Shown here in pieces: positions 1-7,908 of a stretch of 64,000 nt of DNA. The position numbers and the translations under genes were made by a program. The stretch is from Chloroflexota bacterium (GTDB lineage Bacteria > Chloroflexota > Anaerolineae > UBA1429): positions 30,585 through 94,584 of the forward strand of contig JAAYDC010000013.1 of the NCBI GenBank assembly GCA_012729455.1, read 5' to 3'. The number at the start of each line of letters is the position of its first letter. Position 1 is the first letter of the stretch. The notes under the pieces were generated by a model, which did not search any database, was not told the origin of the DNA, and saw only the letters and a program-made list of their open reading frames with translations.

Positions 1-1
1 C

Positions 2-601
2 GAGCCCAAGATGCCAGTGATCAACTCCGAGGTGAACTTTGAGGGTATCCTCGAGGGCAGCCGCGAAGAGATCCAGCGCTTTGATTTCTGGGCTACCGTG
101 CTGCTGGGAGCGGGATTCACCTATGGCGCCAACGGCTTGTGGCAGATCAACCGCAAAGAACAGCTGTATGGGCCTTCGCCGCACGGCGCCTCGTGGGGCG
201 ATACCCCGTGGGACGAAGCCGCACGGCTCAAGGGCGGCGAGCAGGTAGCGCTGGGCAAGCAATTCCTGATGCGTTACCCGTGGTGGGAGTTTGAGGCGCA
301 TCCGGAGTGGATCGACGGGGCGGCTACCAACGAAAAACCGTTGGCCCCCTACCCGGCCGGCATACCGGGCCAGCTGCGCCTGATCTACTTCCCCAAGCCG
401 ATCTTTCCGTGGGGTTCAAACCCGACCCGTCTGCGCCAACTCGAGCAGGGTGTGACCTATCGTGCCTTTTGGTTCAACCCGCGCACCGGCGCCGAGCATC
501 AGCTGGATAACATCAGCGCCGACGCCGAGGGTTCGGCTGCGCTGCCGATCCCGGTGGTGATGCAGGACTGGCTGCTGGTGCTCGAACGCATAGCCGGCTG
601 A
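2..601 (+). CDS. DUF4038/apiosidase-like glycoside hydrolase, C-terminal part (5' partial)
   Basis: The reading frame is open from the window edge, so the ATG at 11 is internal and the gene begins upstream. The visible ~199 residues hold the end of a TIM-barrel of the DUF4038 (GH140-like apiosidase) type: the SEVNFEG stretch, then RFDFWATVLLGAGFTYGANG and an IWQ/LWQ-type tryptophan motif, are typical of the last barrel strands. The Glu in SEVNFEG may be a catalytic residue (inference). The C-terminal ~70 residues resemble the small beta-domain that follows the barrel (YFPKP, FWFNPRTG). It likely cleaves a plant cell-wall side-chain sugar. It sits 12 bases before a GH2 gene on the same strand, so the two are probably co-transcribed. 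Exact substrate unknown. Confidence 0.75.
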   Translation, partial: EPKMPVINSEVNFEGILEGSREEIQRFDFWATVLLGAGFTYGANGLWQINRKEQLYGPSPHGASWGDTPWDEAARLKGGEQVALGKQFLMRYPWWEFEAHPEWIDGAATNEKPLAPYPAGIPGQLRLIYFPKPIFPWGSNPTRLRQLEQGVTYRAFWFNPRTGAEHQLDNISADAEGSAALPIPVVMQDWLLVLERIAG

Positions 602-613
602 GGGTGAGGTAAG

Positions 614-2959
614 ATGAACCACTATCAACAGCGCATAGTGCTGAGCCTGGATGGCGCCTGGAAGCTGGCGATCGGCAGTGAGGAGCAAAACCAGGATTAC
701 AGCACCTGGCAGGAACTTGCCGATGCCGGGCTCGAACCTCTGCCGGCAACGGTGCCCGGCAACCTGGAGCTGGACCTGCAGGCTGCCGGCCAGCTGCCCG
801 AACCGTTTTTTGGTATGAACATGACCAGGCTTGCCGAGCTGGAGCGTATGCACGTGTGGTACGGGCGCACCTTTACAGCACCGGAAGGCCTGGGCGAGGA
901 TGTGCGGCTGCTTTTTGAGGGGCTGGACTGCCTGGCTGAGATTTACCTCAACGGTGAGATGCTCGCCTACACCGATAACATGCTCATCGAGCACGAGATC
1001 TCGACTGTCGGCCTGCTCAGGCCGGGCGAAGAGAACGAGCTGCTGGTACACATCAGCCCGGTACTCATCGCCGCCCAGGACTATGCCTACCCAGCCGGGT
1101 TGCACGCCGGGGCAGCCTCGTTCGAGAGCCTCTATATCCGCAAAGCCCCGCATATGTTCGGTTGGGATATCATGCCGCGCGCCCTCTCGGCCGGCATGTG
1201 GCGGCCGGTCAGCCTGGTGGCGTATCCTGAAGAGTACATCGCCGAGGTGTACCTCGAGACGCTCTCGCTCACTGCCGACCACTCCAGCGCGGATATGCTG
1301 CTGCACTTTGATTGCGCCATCGCCAACGCCGCTCAGGATACCTATGAGATCGAGATCGCCGGCACTAGCGGCGACTTGGCCTTTGCCCATCGCCAGCGCA
1401 TCCTGTTTGGCGCGGGCAACAGCCGCTTTCGTGTGACCAGGCCGGCATTGTGGTGGCCGAAAGGACGCGGTGAACAGGCGCTCTACGACTGCACTGTGAC
1501 GCTCTACAGAAATGGCGCCCAGATCGACCAGCTATGCTTCCGCACCGGCATCCGCACCACCGAGCTCAAACGCAGTAGCATCACCGACGAGCAGGGCTCG
1601 GGCGAGTTTTGCTTTATCATCAACGGTGAGCGCGTCTTTGTGCACGGCTCTAACTGGGTGCCGGCAGATGCCTTTCACTCGCGCGACCGCGCGCGCATTC
1701 CGAGCATCATTGACATGGCGGTGGACCTGAACATCAACATGTTCCGTTGCTGGGGCGGCAACGTCTACGAAGACGACCTGTTTTATGCCCTGTGCGACGA
1801 GAACGGCATCATGGTCTGGCAGGATTTCTCGATGGCCTGCGCGGTGTATCCGCAGGATGAGGACTTTCAGCAGGCCCTTGACGAAGAGGCGCGCGCCGTG
1901 GTGCGCCGGCTGCGGATGCATCCGGCGATCGTGCTGTGGGCGGGCGACAACGAATGCGATTCGTCGTATTCGTGGAATGGCCGCCTGCGCGACCCGAACC
2001 ACAACGTGCTGACGCGCAAGGTGCTGCCGCAGGTGCTGCGCGATGAAGACCCCGCACGGCCCTATCTGCCGAGTTCACCTTATGTCGATGACGTGGCTTT
2101 CCAGGCAGGCGAGATCTACTTGCCTGAGGCGCACCTGTGGGGTCCGCGCGACTATTTCAAGAGCTCGTACTATAAAACGGCGTTGTGTCACTTTGCCAGC
2201 GAGATCGGCTACCACGGCTGCCCAGCGCCAAAATCGATCGAAAAGTTTATCTCGCCGGATAAAATCTGGCCATATCACGATAACGAAGAGTGGCAACTGC
2301 ACTCGACCTCGCCAGTGCCCGATATGCGCCTGTTTGACGGGCGTGTGCAGCTGATGGAAAAGCAGGTGCGCGAGCTGTTTGGTACCGTTCCGGATAACCT
2401 GGCGAGCTACGCCCTGGCCAGCCAGATCTCGCAGGCTGAGGCGAAAAAGTTCTTTGTAGAGCTCTTCCGTACCATGAAGTGGCGCCGAACCGGCATCCTG
2501 TGGTGGAACCTGATGGATGGCTGGCCGCAGTTCTCGGATGCCATTGTCGACTATTACTTTAACCGCAAGCTGGCCTACCAATACCTCAAGCGCTCGCAGA
2601 TGCCGCTGTGCCTGGTGCTGCGCGAACCGAGCCACTGGGAACAGGGGCTGATCGCCTGCAACGATACCCGCATCGACCTAAAGGTGCGCTACAGCGTCAC
2701 CGACCAATCCAGCGGCCAGGTAGTACTGGAAGGCGAGGGCACCGCCTGGCGCGACGCCAGCACCGAGCTCGGACGCATTCCCTTTTCGATGGGCAGCCAC
2801 CGGCTGTACGTCATCCGCTGGGGAAGCGACTTGGGCACGGGAGCCAACCACTACCTGGCGGGCAATCCGCCCTTTGATTTCGCCCAGTACGGCAGCTGGA
2901 TGCTTGGCTCGGGCCTGCTGAATGAGGACTGGCTGCGCCAAAACAGCATGCACTTTTAG
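614..2959 (+). CDS. GH2 family beta-mannosidase-like glycosidase
   Basis: 781 residues with the GH2 layout: N-terminal jelly-roll sugar-binding domain (about 1-190, with VPGNLELDLQ and WYGRTF), Ig-like domain (about 200-320), then a TIM barrel. The acid/base Glu is probably E447 in WAGDNECD (the family's W-x-G-x-N-E motif) and the nucleophile E530 in SEIGYHG. WWNLMDGWPQ lies near the end of the barrel. No signal peptide is visible, so the enzyme is probably cytoplasmic and acts on imported oligosaccharides. The length is slightly short for a beta-mannosidase (about 820-860), which suggests a reduced C-terminal domain. It follows the apiosidase-like gene directly and ends in a strong terminator. 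Beta-galactosidase or exo-glucosaminidase activity within GH2 cannot be excluded. Confidence 0.85.
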   Translation: MNHYQQRIVLSLDGAWKLAIGSEEQNQDYSTWQELADAGLEPLPATVPGNLELDLQAAGQLPEPFFGMNMTRLAELERMHVWYGRTFTAPEGLGEDVRLLFEGLDCLAEIYLNGEMLAYTDNMLIEHEISTVGLLRPGEENELLVHISPVLIAAQDYAYPAGLHAGAASFESLYIRKAPHMFGWDIMPRALSAGMWRPVSLVAYPEEYIAEVYLETLSLTADHSSADMLLHFDCAIANAAQDTYEIEIAGTSGDLAFAHRQRILFGAGNSRFRVTRPALWWPKGRGEQALYDCTVTLYRNGAQIDQLCFRTGIRTTELKRSSITDEQGSGEFCFIINGERVFVHGSNWVPADAFHSRDRARIPSIIDMAVDLNINMFRCWGGNVYEDDLFYALCDENGIMVWQDFSMACAVYPQDEDFQQALDEEARAVVRRLRMHPAIVLWAGDNECDSSYSWNGRLRDPNHNVLTRKVLPQVLRDEDPARPYLPSSPYVDDVAFQAGEIYLPEAHLWGPRDYFKSSYYKTALCHFASEIGYHGCPAPKSIEKFISPDKIWPYHDNEEWQLHSTSPVPDMRLFDGRVQLMEKQVRELFGTVPDNLASYALASQISQAEAKKFFVELFRTMKWRRTGILWWNLMDGWPQFSDAIVDYYFNRKLAYQYLKRSQMPLCLVLREPSHWEQGLIACNDTRIDLKVRYSVTDQSSGQVVLEGEGTAWRDASTELGRIPFSMGSHRLYVIRWGSDLGTGANHYLAGNPPFDFAQYGSWMLGSGLLNEDWLRQNSMHF

Positions 2960-2974
2960 CTAGCTGCGTCTCCC

Positions 2975-3001
2975 AAGGGGCAGCCACGCGCTGCCCCTTT
3001 T
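2975..3001 (+). terminator. Rho-independent terminator after the GH2 gene
   Basis: A 10-bp stem (AAGGGGCAGC / GCTGCCCCTT) with a CACGC loop is followed by TTTT. It lies 15 bases after the GH2 stop codon and separates the glycosidase pair from the flavodiiron gene. Confidence 0.85.
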
Positions 3002-3087
3002 GTATTGCAGTGTTTCGTTTTGGACATGGCTTGGTCTATACTGACGTTTGAACACGCACGCGTTTCAGTGTGCCCAGGAGGCCAAGC

Positions 3088-4305
3088 ATGCCAGCAATCG
3101 AAATCCGCCCGGATATTTACTGGATCGGCGTGAACGACCGCACCACCGACCTGTTTGAAGGGATGTGGCCGATCACCGAAGAGGGCGTCTCATACAACTC
3201 GTACCTGATCCTGGATGAGAAAAAAGCACTGATCGATATCACCAGGAACACCCAGGAAGCCAACCTGCTCGCCCAGCTGCAGGGCAGGCTGGATTGCCAC
3301 GAGCTCGACTATATCGTCGTCAACCATATGGAGCCCGACCACACCGGCGCGCTGAGGGTGCTACGCAGCCTGGCACCCCAGGCCACCATCCTGTGCAGCG
3401 CCAAAGCCCAGGCGATGCTGAAGGACTACTATGGCATCACCGACAATGTGCAGGTGGTGGCGGATGGCGAGACGCTCTCGCTGGGCAAGCATCAGCTCCA
3501 GTTCCACATGATCCCCTTTGTGCACTGGCCCGAAACGATGGCCACCTACGAGACGACTGAAAAGGTGCTCTTTTCGTGCGATGCTTTTGGCGGCTATGGC
3601 GCCCTGCGCGGCAGCATCTTTGACGACCAGGCTGTCGACCTTGCGCACTATGAGCGCGAGGCGCTGCGCTATTATGTCAATATTGTAGCGCGCTTTTCGC
3701 AGCCGACTCTGAACGCCATAAAAAAGCTGGGTGGCATCGAGATCGCCGTTGTGGCACCCTCGCACGGGCTGATCTGGCGGCGCGACACGAAGCGCATCAT
3801 CGAGCTCTACCGTCAGTGGGCGCTGCTGGCAACCAACCAGCCCGATCCGGGCGTCACGCTGATCTATGGCAGCATGTATGGCAACACCGAGGCGATGATG
3901 AACGCCGTGGCGCAGGGCATCTCGCGCGCCGGCGTGCCGGTGGAAATATTCAACGCCGCGCGCACGCATGCCAGCTATATCCTGCCCTCGGTATGGACGC
4001 ACAGCGGAGTGATGATCGGCGCGCCTACCTACGAAGTGGGCCTCTTTACGCCCATGGCTGAGCAGCTGCGCTATATCATCGAAAAGCGCATCAGCAACCG
4101 CAAAGCGGCCTTTTTTGGCAGCTATGGCTGGAGCGGCGGCGCCCTCAAGACGGCCAAGCAGCTGGTCGAACCGCTCAAGTGGGAATGGGTCGAGACGCTC
4201 GAGTTCCAGGGGCGTGCCACGCTTGAGCAGCTGGCTGAGGGCGAAGCTTTTGGCTACCGCTTTGCTGAGAGCTTGAAACCGCAGCAGGGGGTAATCCCTC
4301 AATAA
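3088..4305 (+). CDS. fprA: Flavodiiron protein (FprA / rubredoxin:oxygen oxidoreductase type)
   Basis: 405 residues with the class A flavodiiron arrangement. The N-terminal metallo-beta-lactamase domain carries the di-iron motif H-x-E-x-D-H (NHMEPDH, H80 to H85), followed by further ligands in VHWPET, SCDAFGG and PSHGLIW. The C-terminal flavodoxin domain has the FMN loop YGSMYGNTE. The enzyme reduces O2 to water and/or NO to N2O in the cytoplasm, usually with electrons from rubredoxin. The ATG at 3088 was chosen over the longer GTG start (3070) because AGGAGG lies 6 bases before it. A TATACT box at 3037-3042 suggests its own promoter. No rubredoxin gene is adjacent. Its presence fits an anaerobe that needs oxygen protection. 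Confidence 0.93.
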   Translation: MPAIEIRPDIYWIGVNDRTTDLFEGMWPITEEGVSYNSYLILDEKKALIDITRNTQEANLLAQLQGRLDCHELDYIVVNHMEPDHTGALRVLRSLAPQATILCSAKAQAMLKDYYGITDNVQVVADGETLSLGKHQLQFHMIPFVHWPETMATYETTEKVLFSCDAFGGYGALRGSIFDDQAVDLAHYEREALRYYVNIVARFSQPTLNAIKKLGGIEIAVVAPSHGLIWRRDTKRIIELYRQWALLATNQPDPGVTLIYGSMYGNTEAMMNAVAQGISRAGVPVEIFNAARTHASYILPSVWTHSGVMIGAPTYEVGLFTPMAEQLRYIIEKRISNRKAAFFGSYGWSGGALKTAKQLVEPLKWEWVETLEFQGRATLEQLAEGEAFGYRFAESLKPQQGVIPQ

Positions 4306-4306
4306 C

Positions 4307-4341
4307 AAAACGCCCCGCAGGCAAGTCTTGCGGGGCGTTTT
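4307..4341. terminator. Bidirectional terminator between fprA and the aldolase gene
   Basis: A perfect 13-bp stem (AAAACGCCCCGCA / TGCGGGGCGTTTT) gives a U tract on both strands. It serves the convergent fprA (+) and aldolase (-) genes. Confidence 0.9.
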
Positions 4342-4351
4342 ACGTTAACAG

Positions 4352-5269
4352 TTATTCGATGTTGCCCAGGTCGGCGCTGCGATGCTGGGTCTTGGGGCTG
4401 CTAAAGCCGGAGGACGTGACGGTACCGCTGGCGCCAAACAGGCGCATCTTGTGGCGCACGATCTCTTTGACGGCCTCGCGCGAGTGGGTGAGGAACTTGC
4501 GCGGATCGCTGGCTTTCGTATCAGCCGCCACGGCGGCGCGCAGGGCATCCATAAAGCCGATGTTCAGGAGCGTCGCGACGTTGATCTTGGCAATGCCATA
4601 GCCGATCGCCTCGACCTCGCTCTCTTCCAGCACGCCGGATGAGCCGTGCAGCACCAGCGGGATATCGACAGCCTCCGAGATGGATTTCAGGCGGTCGATA
4701 TCAAGACTGGCCGCCTTGCTCGACATGGCATGCACCGAGCCGATCGCCACAGCCAGCGAATCGCAGCCGGTGCGCGCGACGAAATCGGCCGCCTGGTCGG
4801 GCTTGGTCATGGCGTCCAGCACGTCCTGCGGGGTGATATCGGGGGTCGATTGCAGCACCTTGCCCAACTCGGCCTCGACGGGGATGTCGCAGATATGGGC
4901 GATCTCGACGATACGCGCAGTGGTGGCGATGTTTTCCTCATAGGGCTTTTTGGAGCCGTCAAACATCAGCGAGGTAAAGCCGGCACGCAGGCATAGGACG
5001 TTTTGGTCGAAATCGGTGCCGTGGTCTAGGTGCAGCACAACGGGCACATCCGCCATCGCGGCAGCCGTCTTGACCATCGCGGCGGCGAAATCCAGCCCGG
5101 CGTAGCGGATGGCGCCCTGGCTGACCTGCAGAATCACCGGCGCGCGCTCTTCGACGGCGGCATCGACGATCCCCTGGATCTGTTCCATGTTGTTGGCGTT
5201 AAAGGCGCCAACGGCAAATCTTCCGGCACGGGCAGCCTGAAGCATCTCTTTGCTGGTAGTAAGTGGCAT
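4352..5269 (-). CDS. fba: Class II fructose-bisphosphate aldolase family
   Basis: 305 residues of the zinc-dependent class II aldolase family. The N-terminus (LLQAARAGRFAVGAFNANN type), the catalytic Asp and zinc His in HLDHGTD, the Glu in VEAELG, and the later His residues in SVHAM and LHGSSG are in the usual order. INVAT near the end is the phosphate-binding segment. It interconverts fructose-1,6-bisphosphate with GAP and DHAP; the short length is also compatible with GatY/KbaY-type tagatose-bisphosphate aldolase. The ATG at 5269 is chosen over 5287 because GAGGAG precedes it by 6 bases. A terminator-like hairpin lies just upstream, behind the tRNA-Leu gene. Confidence 0.88.
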   Translation of the reverse strand: MPLTTSKEMLQAARAGRFAVGAFNANNMEQIQGIVDAAVEERAPVILQVSQGAIRYAGLDFAAAMVKTAAAMADVPVVLHLDHGTDFDQNVLCLRAGFTSLMFDGSKKPYEENIATTARIVEIAHICDIPVEAELGKVLQSTPDITPQDVLDAMTKPDQAADFVARTGCDSLAVAIGSVHAMSSKAASLDIDRLKSISEAVDIPLVLHGSSGVLEESEVEAIGYGIAKINVATLLNIGFMDALRAAVAADTKASDPRKFLTHSREAVKEIVRHKMRLFGASGTVTSSGFSSPKTQHRSADLGNIE

Positions 5270-5297
5270 AGTAGTCTCCTCGTTCAATCAATTTGAT

Positions 5298-5333
5298 AAA
5301 AAACCGCCAACGCAGGTAAACGGTTGCGTTGGC
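5298..5333 (-). terminator. Terminator between tRNA-Leu and the aldolase gene
   Basis: On the minus strand GCCAACGCA pairs with TGCGTTGGC, followed by GG and six T. It ends the tRNA-Leu transcript, about 30 bases before the aldolase start, so the aldolase is either read through or has a very close promoter. Confidence 0.8.
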
Positions 5334-5353
5334 CAGCCTTTTAAGCTACACTA

Positions 5354-5436
5354 TGCCGAAGGTGGGATTCGAACCCACAAGGAGCAACCTCCAGTGGTTT
5401 TTGAGACCACCGCGTATGCCGTTCCGCCACTTCGGC
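5354..5436 (-). tRNA. tRNA-Leu (anticodon CAA)
   Basis: 83-nt cloverleaf with acceptor GCCGAAG / CTTCGGC, a long class II variable arm, T-loop GGTTCGAATC, and anticodon stem GTGGT / ACCAC enclosing CTCAAAA, so the anticodon is CAA. CCA is not encoded. Minus strand. Confidence 0.97.
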
Positions 5437-5448
5437 ACGAGCAGTAAG

Positions 5449-5476
5449 AGTATACCCGAATGGGTCTACGCGTCAA
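5449..5476 (-). promoter_or_regulatory. Promoter of tRNA-Leu
   Basis: Minus-strand TTGACG, 16-base spacer, TATACT, placed about 13 bases upstream of the mature tRNA-Leu 5' end. Confidence 0.7.
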
Positions 5477-5514
5477 CTCACCGCACTGTTCTCCGCCAAG
5501 GAGCTTTAGGTTTG

Positions 5515-6099
5515 ATGAATGAAGCGGCGCTCATCGCGCAAGGCGTACAAGGCAGCGTTGAGGCCTTTAACCAACTGGTGCTGCATTACCAGCAGGCGGC
5601 CTACAACGTCGCTTATCGTATACTGGGCGATGCCGACGCCGCTACCGATGCCACCCAGGATGCCTTTATCCGCTGTTATAACGCCCTCGACCAGTTCCAT
5701 GGGCCCACGCTGCGGCCTTGGCTGTTGCGCATCGTTACCAACTGCTGCTATGACCAGTTGCGCGCACGCTTCCGCCGTCCTGCTACCCCCATCGACGATC
5801 TGGTAGAAGACGAAGAGGCTAGCTACCTCCTGCGCGACGACCAACCCTCCCCTGAGCAGGTTCTCGAACAGAGCGACCTCAACAGCCTGCTTCAGAACGC
5901 GCTCGCGCAGCTGCCGCCCGAGCAGCGTGCCGTGGTAGTGCTGGCGGATATCGAGCAGATGTCGTACGAAGAGATCGCCCTGGTCATGTCGTTGGCGCTG
6001 GGGACGGTCAAATCGCGTCTGAATCGCGCGCGCAGCAAGCTGCGCGACTATATGCTCGCTCACAAGGAACAATTACCCGATCGATACCGTTTATCCTAG
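5515..6099 (+). CDS. ECF-type RNA polymerase sigma factor
   Basis: 194 residues. Region 2 (about 15-85) contains the core-binding helix and a DATDATQDAFIRCYNALDQF segment typical of sigma-70 region 2.2-2.4. Region 4 (about 130-185) has LPPEQRAVVVLADIEQMSYEEIA and the helix-turn-helix GTVKSRLNRARSKLR. The ORF track starts at 5329 because the frame is open through the tRNA-Leu region; the real start is ATG 5515 (or TTG 5512) after AAGGAG at 5498-5503. The next gene encodes a membrane zinc anti-sigma factor, so activity is probably controlled by release from the membrane in response to an envelope or redox signal. Confidence 0.92.
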   Translation: MNEAALIAQGVQGSVEAFNQLVLHYQQAAYNVAYRILGDADAATDATQDAFIRCYNALDQFHGPTLRPWLLRIVTNCCYDQLRARFRRPATPIDDLVEDEEASYLLRDDQPSPEQVLEQSDLNSLLQNALAQLPPEQRAVVVLADIEQMSYEEIALVMSLALGTVKSRLNRARSKLRDYMLAHKEQLPDRYRLS

Positions 6100-6122
6100 T
6101 AAAGTGAACCGATCGCATAGCC

Positions 6123-6887
6123 ATGATCAGCTTGATGAAGCGTCAACACAATAGTCACCAACACACGCGCGATAACCTTTCGGCATTGTTGGATGGCCAG
6201 CTCACGACACATGAAGAGGCTGCGACCCGCGCGCACCTGGCAGGCTGCGCCAAGTGCCGCCTGGAGCTGCAAACGCTCGAACAGATGCGCGCGATCTTGC
6301 GCGAGGCGCCGCGCCTCGATGCTCCGCGCAGCTTTGTGCTGGATGCCTCTGCCGCCGAACAGCGCAGCTGGCTGGTGCGCCAGAGACAGCTCGTCACACG
6401 CTTGTATCGCGCCAGTTCCGTGTTAGCGGCTGCCATCTTGCTTCTGGCAGGGGTAGCCGGCTGGCGCATCAACACCCTGGCAAACGAATCGGCCGGGTTG
6501 GTGCCGATGAGCTATGCTATACCGGCCGAAGACACTTGGGAAGAAGGCACTGCCGACGAGGAAGCACCTGCCATGCGCTCCATGCCGGCCGACGAGCAGG
6601 AGGCCTATCCAGCGGCGGATTTAGCCAAAGAGCCCGCTTCAGACCTCGTCGCCGAAGAGGCTGCATATCCTGCCGCCGCTGACGAAACCGCGGCCACACT
6701 AGCAAAGGCATACCCCAGCGGCGGCGAAGCGCCGTCAGAAGGGTTTGGCGATATACAGCAGACGCGCGAATCGGCTTTGCAGGATCCGCTTGCCCGCACT
6801 CTGCTGACGGCGGCAGCAATCCTGGCGGTTATTGCCGCGCTGCTGCTAGCCGCCGTCTTGTGGCTGCGCGCCCGCCAGCCCGGCTGA
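6123..6887 (+). CDS. Zinc-finger (zf-HC2) membrane anti-sigma factor
   Basis: 254 residues. The N-terminus has the zf-HC2 pattern (LSALLDG and HLAGCAKC, i.e. H-x3-C-x2-C, about residues 40-47), which binds ECF sigma factors. A first membrane helix lies at about 97-113 (SSVLAAAILLLAGVAGW). About 105 acidic, Ala/Pro/Tyr-rich residues follow, with repeated AYPA and EEA units, then a second membrane helix near the C-terminus (LLTAAAILAVIAALLLAAVLW) and a short basic tail. The predicted arrangement is cytoplasmic zinc domain, external linker, cytoplasmic tail. It starts 23 bases after the sigma gene and is its probable partner. No strong RBS is visible; ATG 6135 is an alternative start. Confidence 0.85.
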   Translation: MISLMKRQHNSHQHTRDNLSALLDGQLTTHEEAATRAHLAGCAKCRLELQTLEQMRAILREAPRLDAPRSFVLDASAAEQRSWLVRQRQLVTRLYRASSVLAAAILLLAGVAGWRINTLANESAGLVPMSYAIPAEDTWEEGTADEEAPAMRSMPADEQEAYPAADLAKEPASDLVAEEAAYPAAADETAATLAKAYPSGGEAPSEGFGDIQQTRESALQDPLARTLLTAAAILAVIAALLLAAVLWLRARQPG

Positions 6888-6914
6888 GCAGCCCTCATCC
6901 CCCGCATAAAAGCT

Positions 6915-6943
6915 TTGGCGCTGCCACACAGGCGCGCTATAAT
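6915..6943 (+). promoter_or_regulatory. Promoter of ftsY
   Basis: TTGGCG, 17-base spacer, perfect TATAAT, lying 25 bases before the ftsY start codon and just after the anti-sigma gene. Confidence 0.7.
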
Positions 6944-6967
6944 GTGTTTTTCAGAGGTGAACGCCCC

Positions 6968-7882
6968 ATGTTCAGCAGACCCAAACCGATGGATGAACCG
7001 CTGGCGAAAACGCGCCGCGGCTTTTTTAACCGTATCGCCGGACTCTTTCAACAGCCCAAGCTGAGCGAGGAAACCTGGGAAGAGCTCGAAGCGCTGCTGC
7101 TGCAGGGCGATGTAGGCGCCGCTACCACCATACGTCTGATCGAGACCCTGCGCGCCCAGGTAAAGCCCGGGACGCTGCCGGCCGAAGCCCAGCTGATGCT
7201 CAAAAGCGAGCTGTACAACATCCTCAAGCGCGTACAACGCCCCTACCTGCCCGATGTCAACGATCGCCTGCTGAACGTGGTCTTTATGGTGGGGGTCAAC
7301 GGCTCGGGCAAGACCACCTCGATTGCCAAGCTGGCCAACTATCACAAGGCCAGGGGCGAAACTGTCTTGCTGGCCGCCGCTGATACCTTTCGCGCGGCCG
7401 CCATCGACCAGCTCAAGGTGTGGGGCGAGCGCGTGGACGTAGAGGTGATCGCCCAGCAGCCCGGGGCCGACCCGGGCGCGGTAGTATACGATGCCATCGC
7501 GGCGGCACGCTCCCGCAACACCAGGGTGTTGATTATCGACACAGCTGGCAGGTTGCAGACCAAGTACAACCTGATGCAGGAGCTGCACAAGCTGGTCGAG
7601 GTTTCACGCCGGCGGGTGCATGAAGCCCCCCATGAGACGCTCTTGGTGGTGGACGCGACCACCGGACAGAATGGCCTCAGCCAGGCCAAAGCCTTTGCCG
7701 ACGCCGTCTCGGTGACGGGCGTGGTGTTGGCCAAGCTGGATAGTTCGGCCAAGGGCGGGATCGTCTTCCCGATCGCCGAAGAGTTCAAGCTGCCGGTGCT
7801 TTTTGCTGCCACCGGCGAGCACCTTACAGATTGGTCCGAGTTTGACCCGCAGGCCTTTATCGACGGCCTGTTTGAACACTAG
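6968..7882 (+). CDS. ftsY: Signal recognition particle receptor FtsY
   Basis: 304 residues with the NG domains of the SRP GTPase family. The N-domain four-helix bundle (about 20-85) precedes the G-domain with P-loop GVNGSGKTTS, the insertion-box motif DTFRAAA, G3 DTAGR, and G4 as AKLD rather than TKLD. The acidic membrane-binding A domain is almost absent, as in many non-enteric bacteria. FtsY docks ribosome-SRP complexes at the membrane for co-translational insertion. The ORF track starts at 6860; ATG 6968 is preferred because AGAGGTGA lies 8 bases before it and the promoter lies between the two. Confidence 0.95.
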   Translation: MFSRPKPMDEPLAKTRRGFFNRIAGLFQQPKLSEETWEELEALLLQGDVGAATTIRLIETLRAQVKPGTLPAEAQLMLKSELYNILKRVQRPYLPDVNDRLLNVVFMVGVNGSGKTTSIAKLANYHKARGETVLLAAADTFRAAAIDQLKVWGERVDVEVIAQQPGADPGAVVYDAIAAARSRNTRVLIIDTAGRLQTKYNLMQELHKLVEVSRRRVHEAPHETLLVVDATTGQNGLSQAKAFADAVSVTGVVLAKLDSSAKGGIVFPIAEEFKLPVLFAATGEHLTDWSEFDPQAFIDGLFEH

Positions 7883-7908
7883 ACCACGATTTCCACGAGG
7901 AGTACACC

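Noticed and set aside
416-1390. Long minus-strand ORF (324 aa) opposite the first two genes
   Set aside because: Antisense shadow of GC-rich coding sequence; composition (His/Gln/Arg rich, no motif) is typical of a frame shadow.
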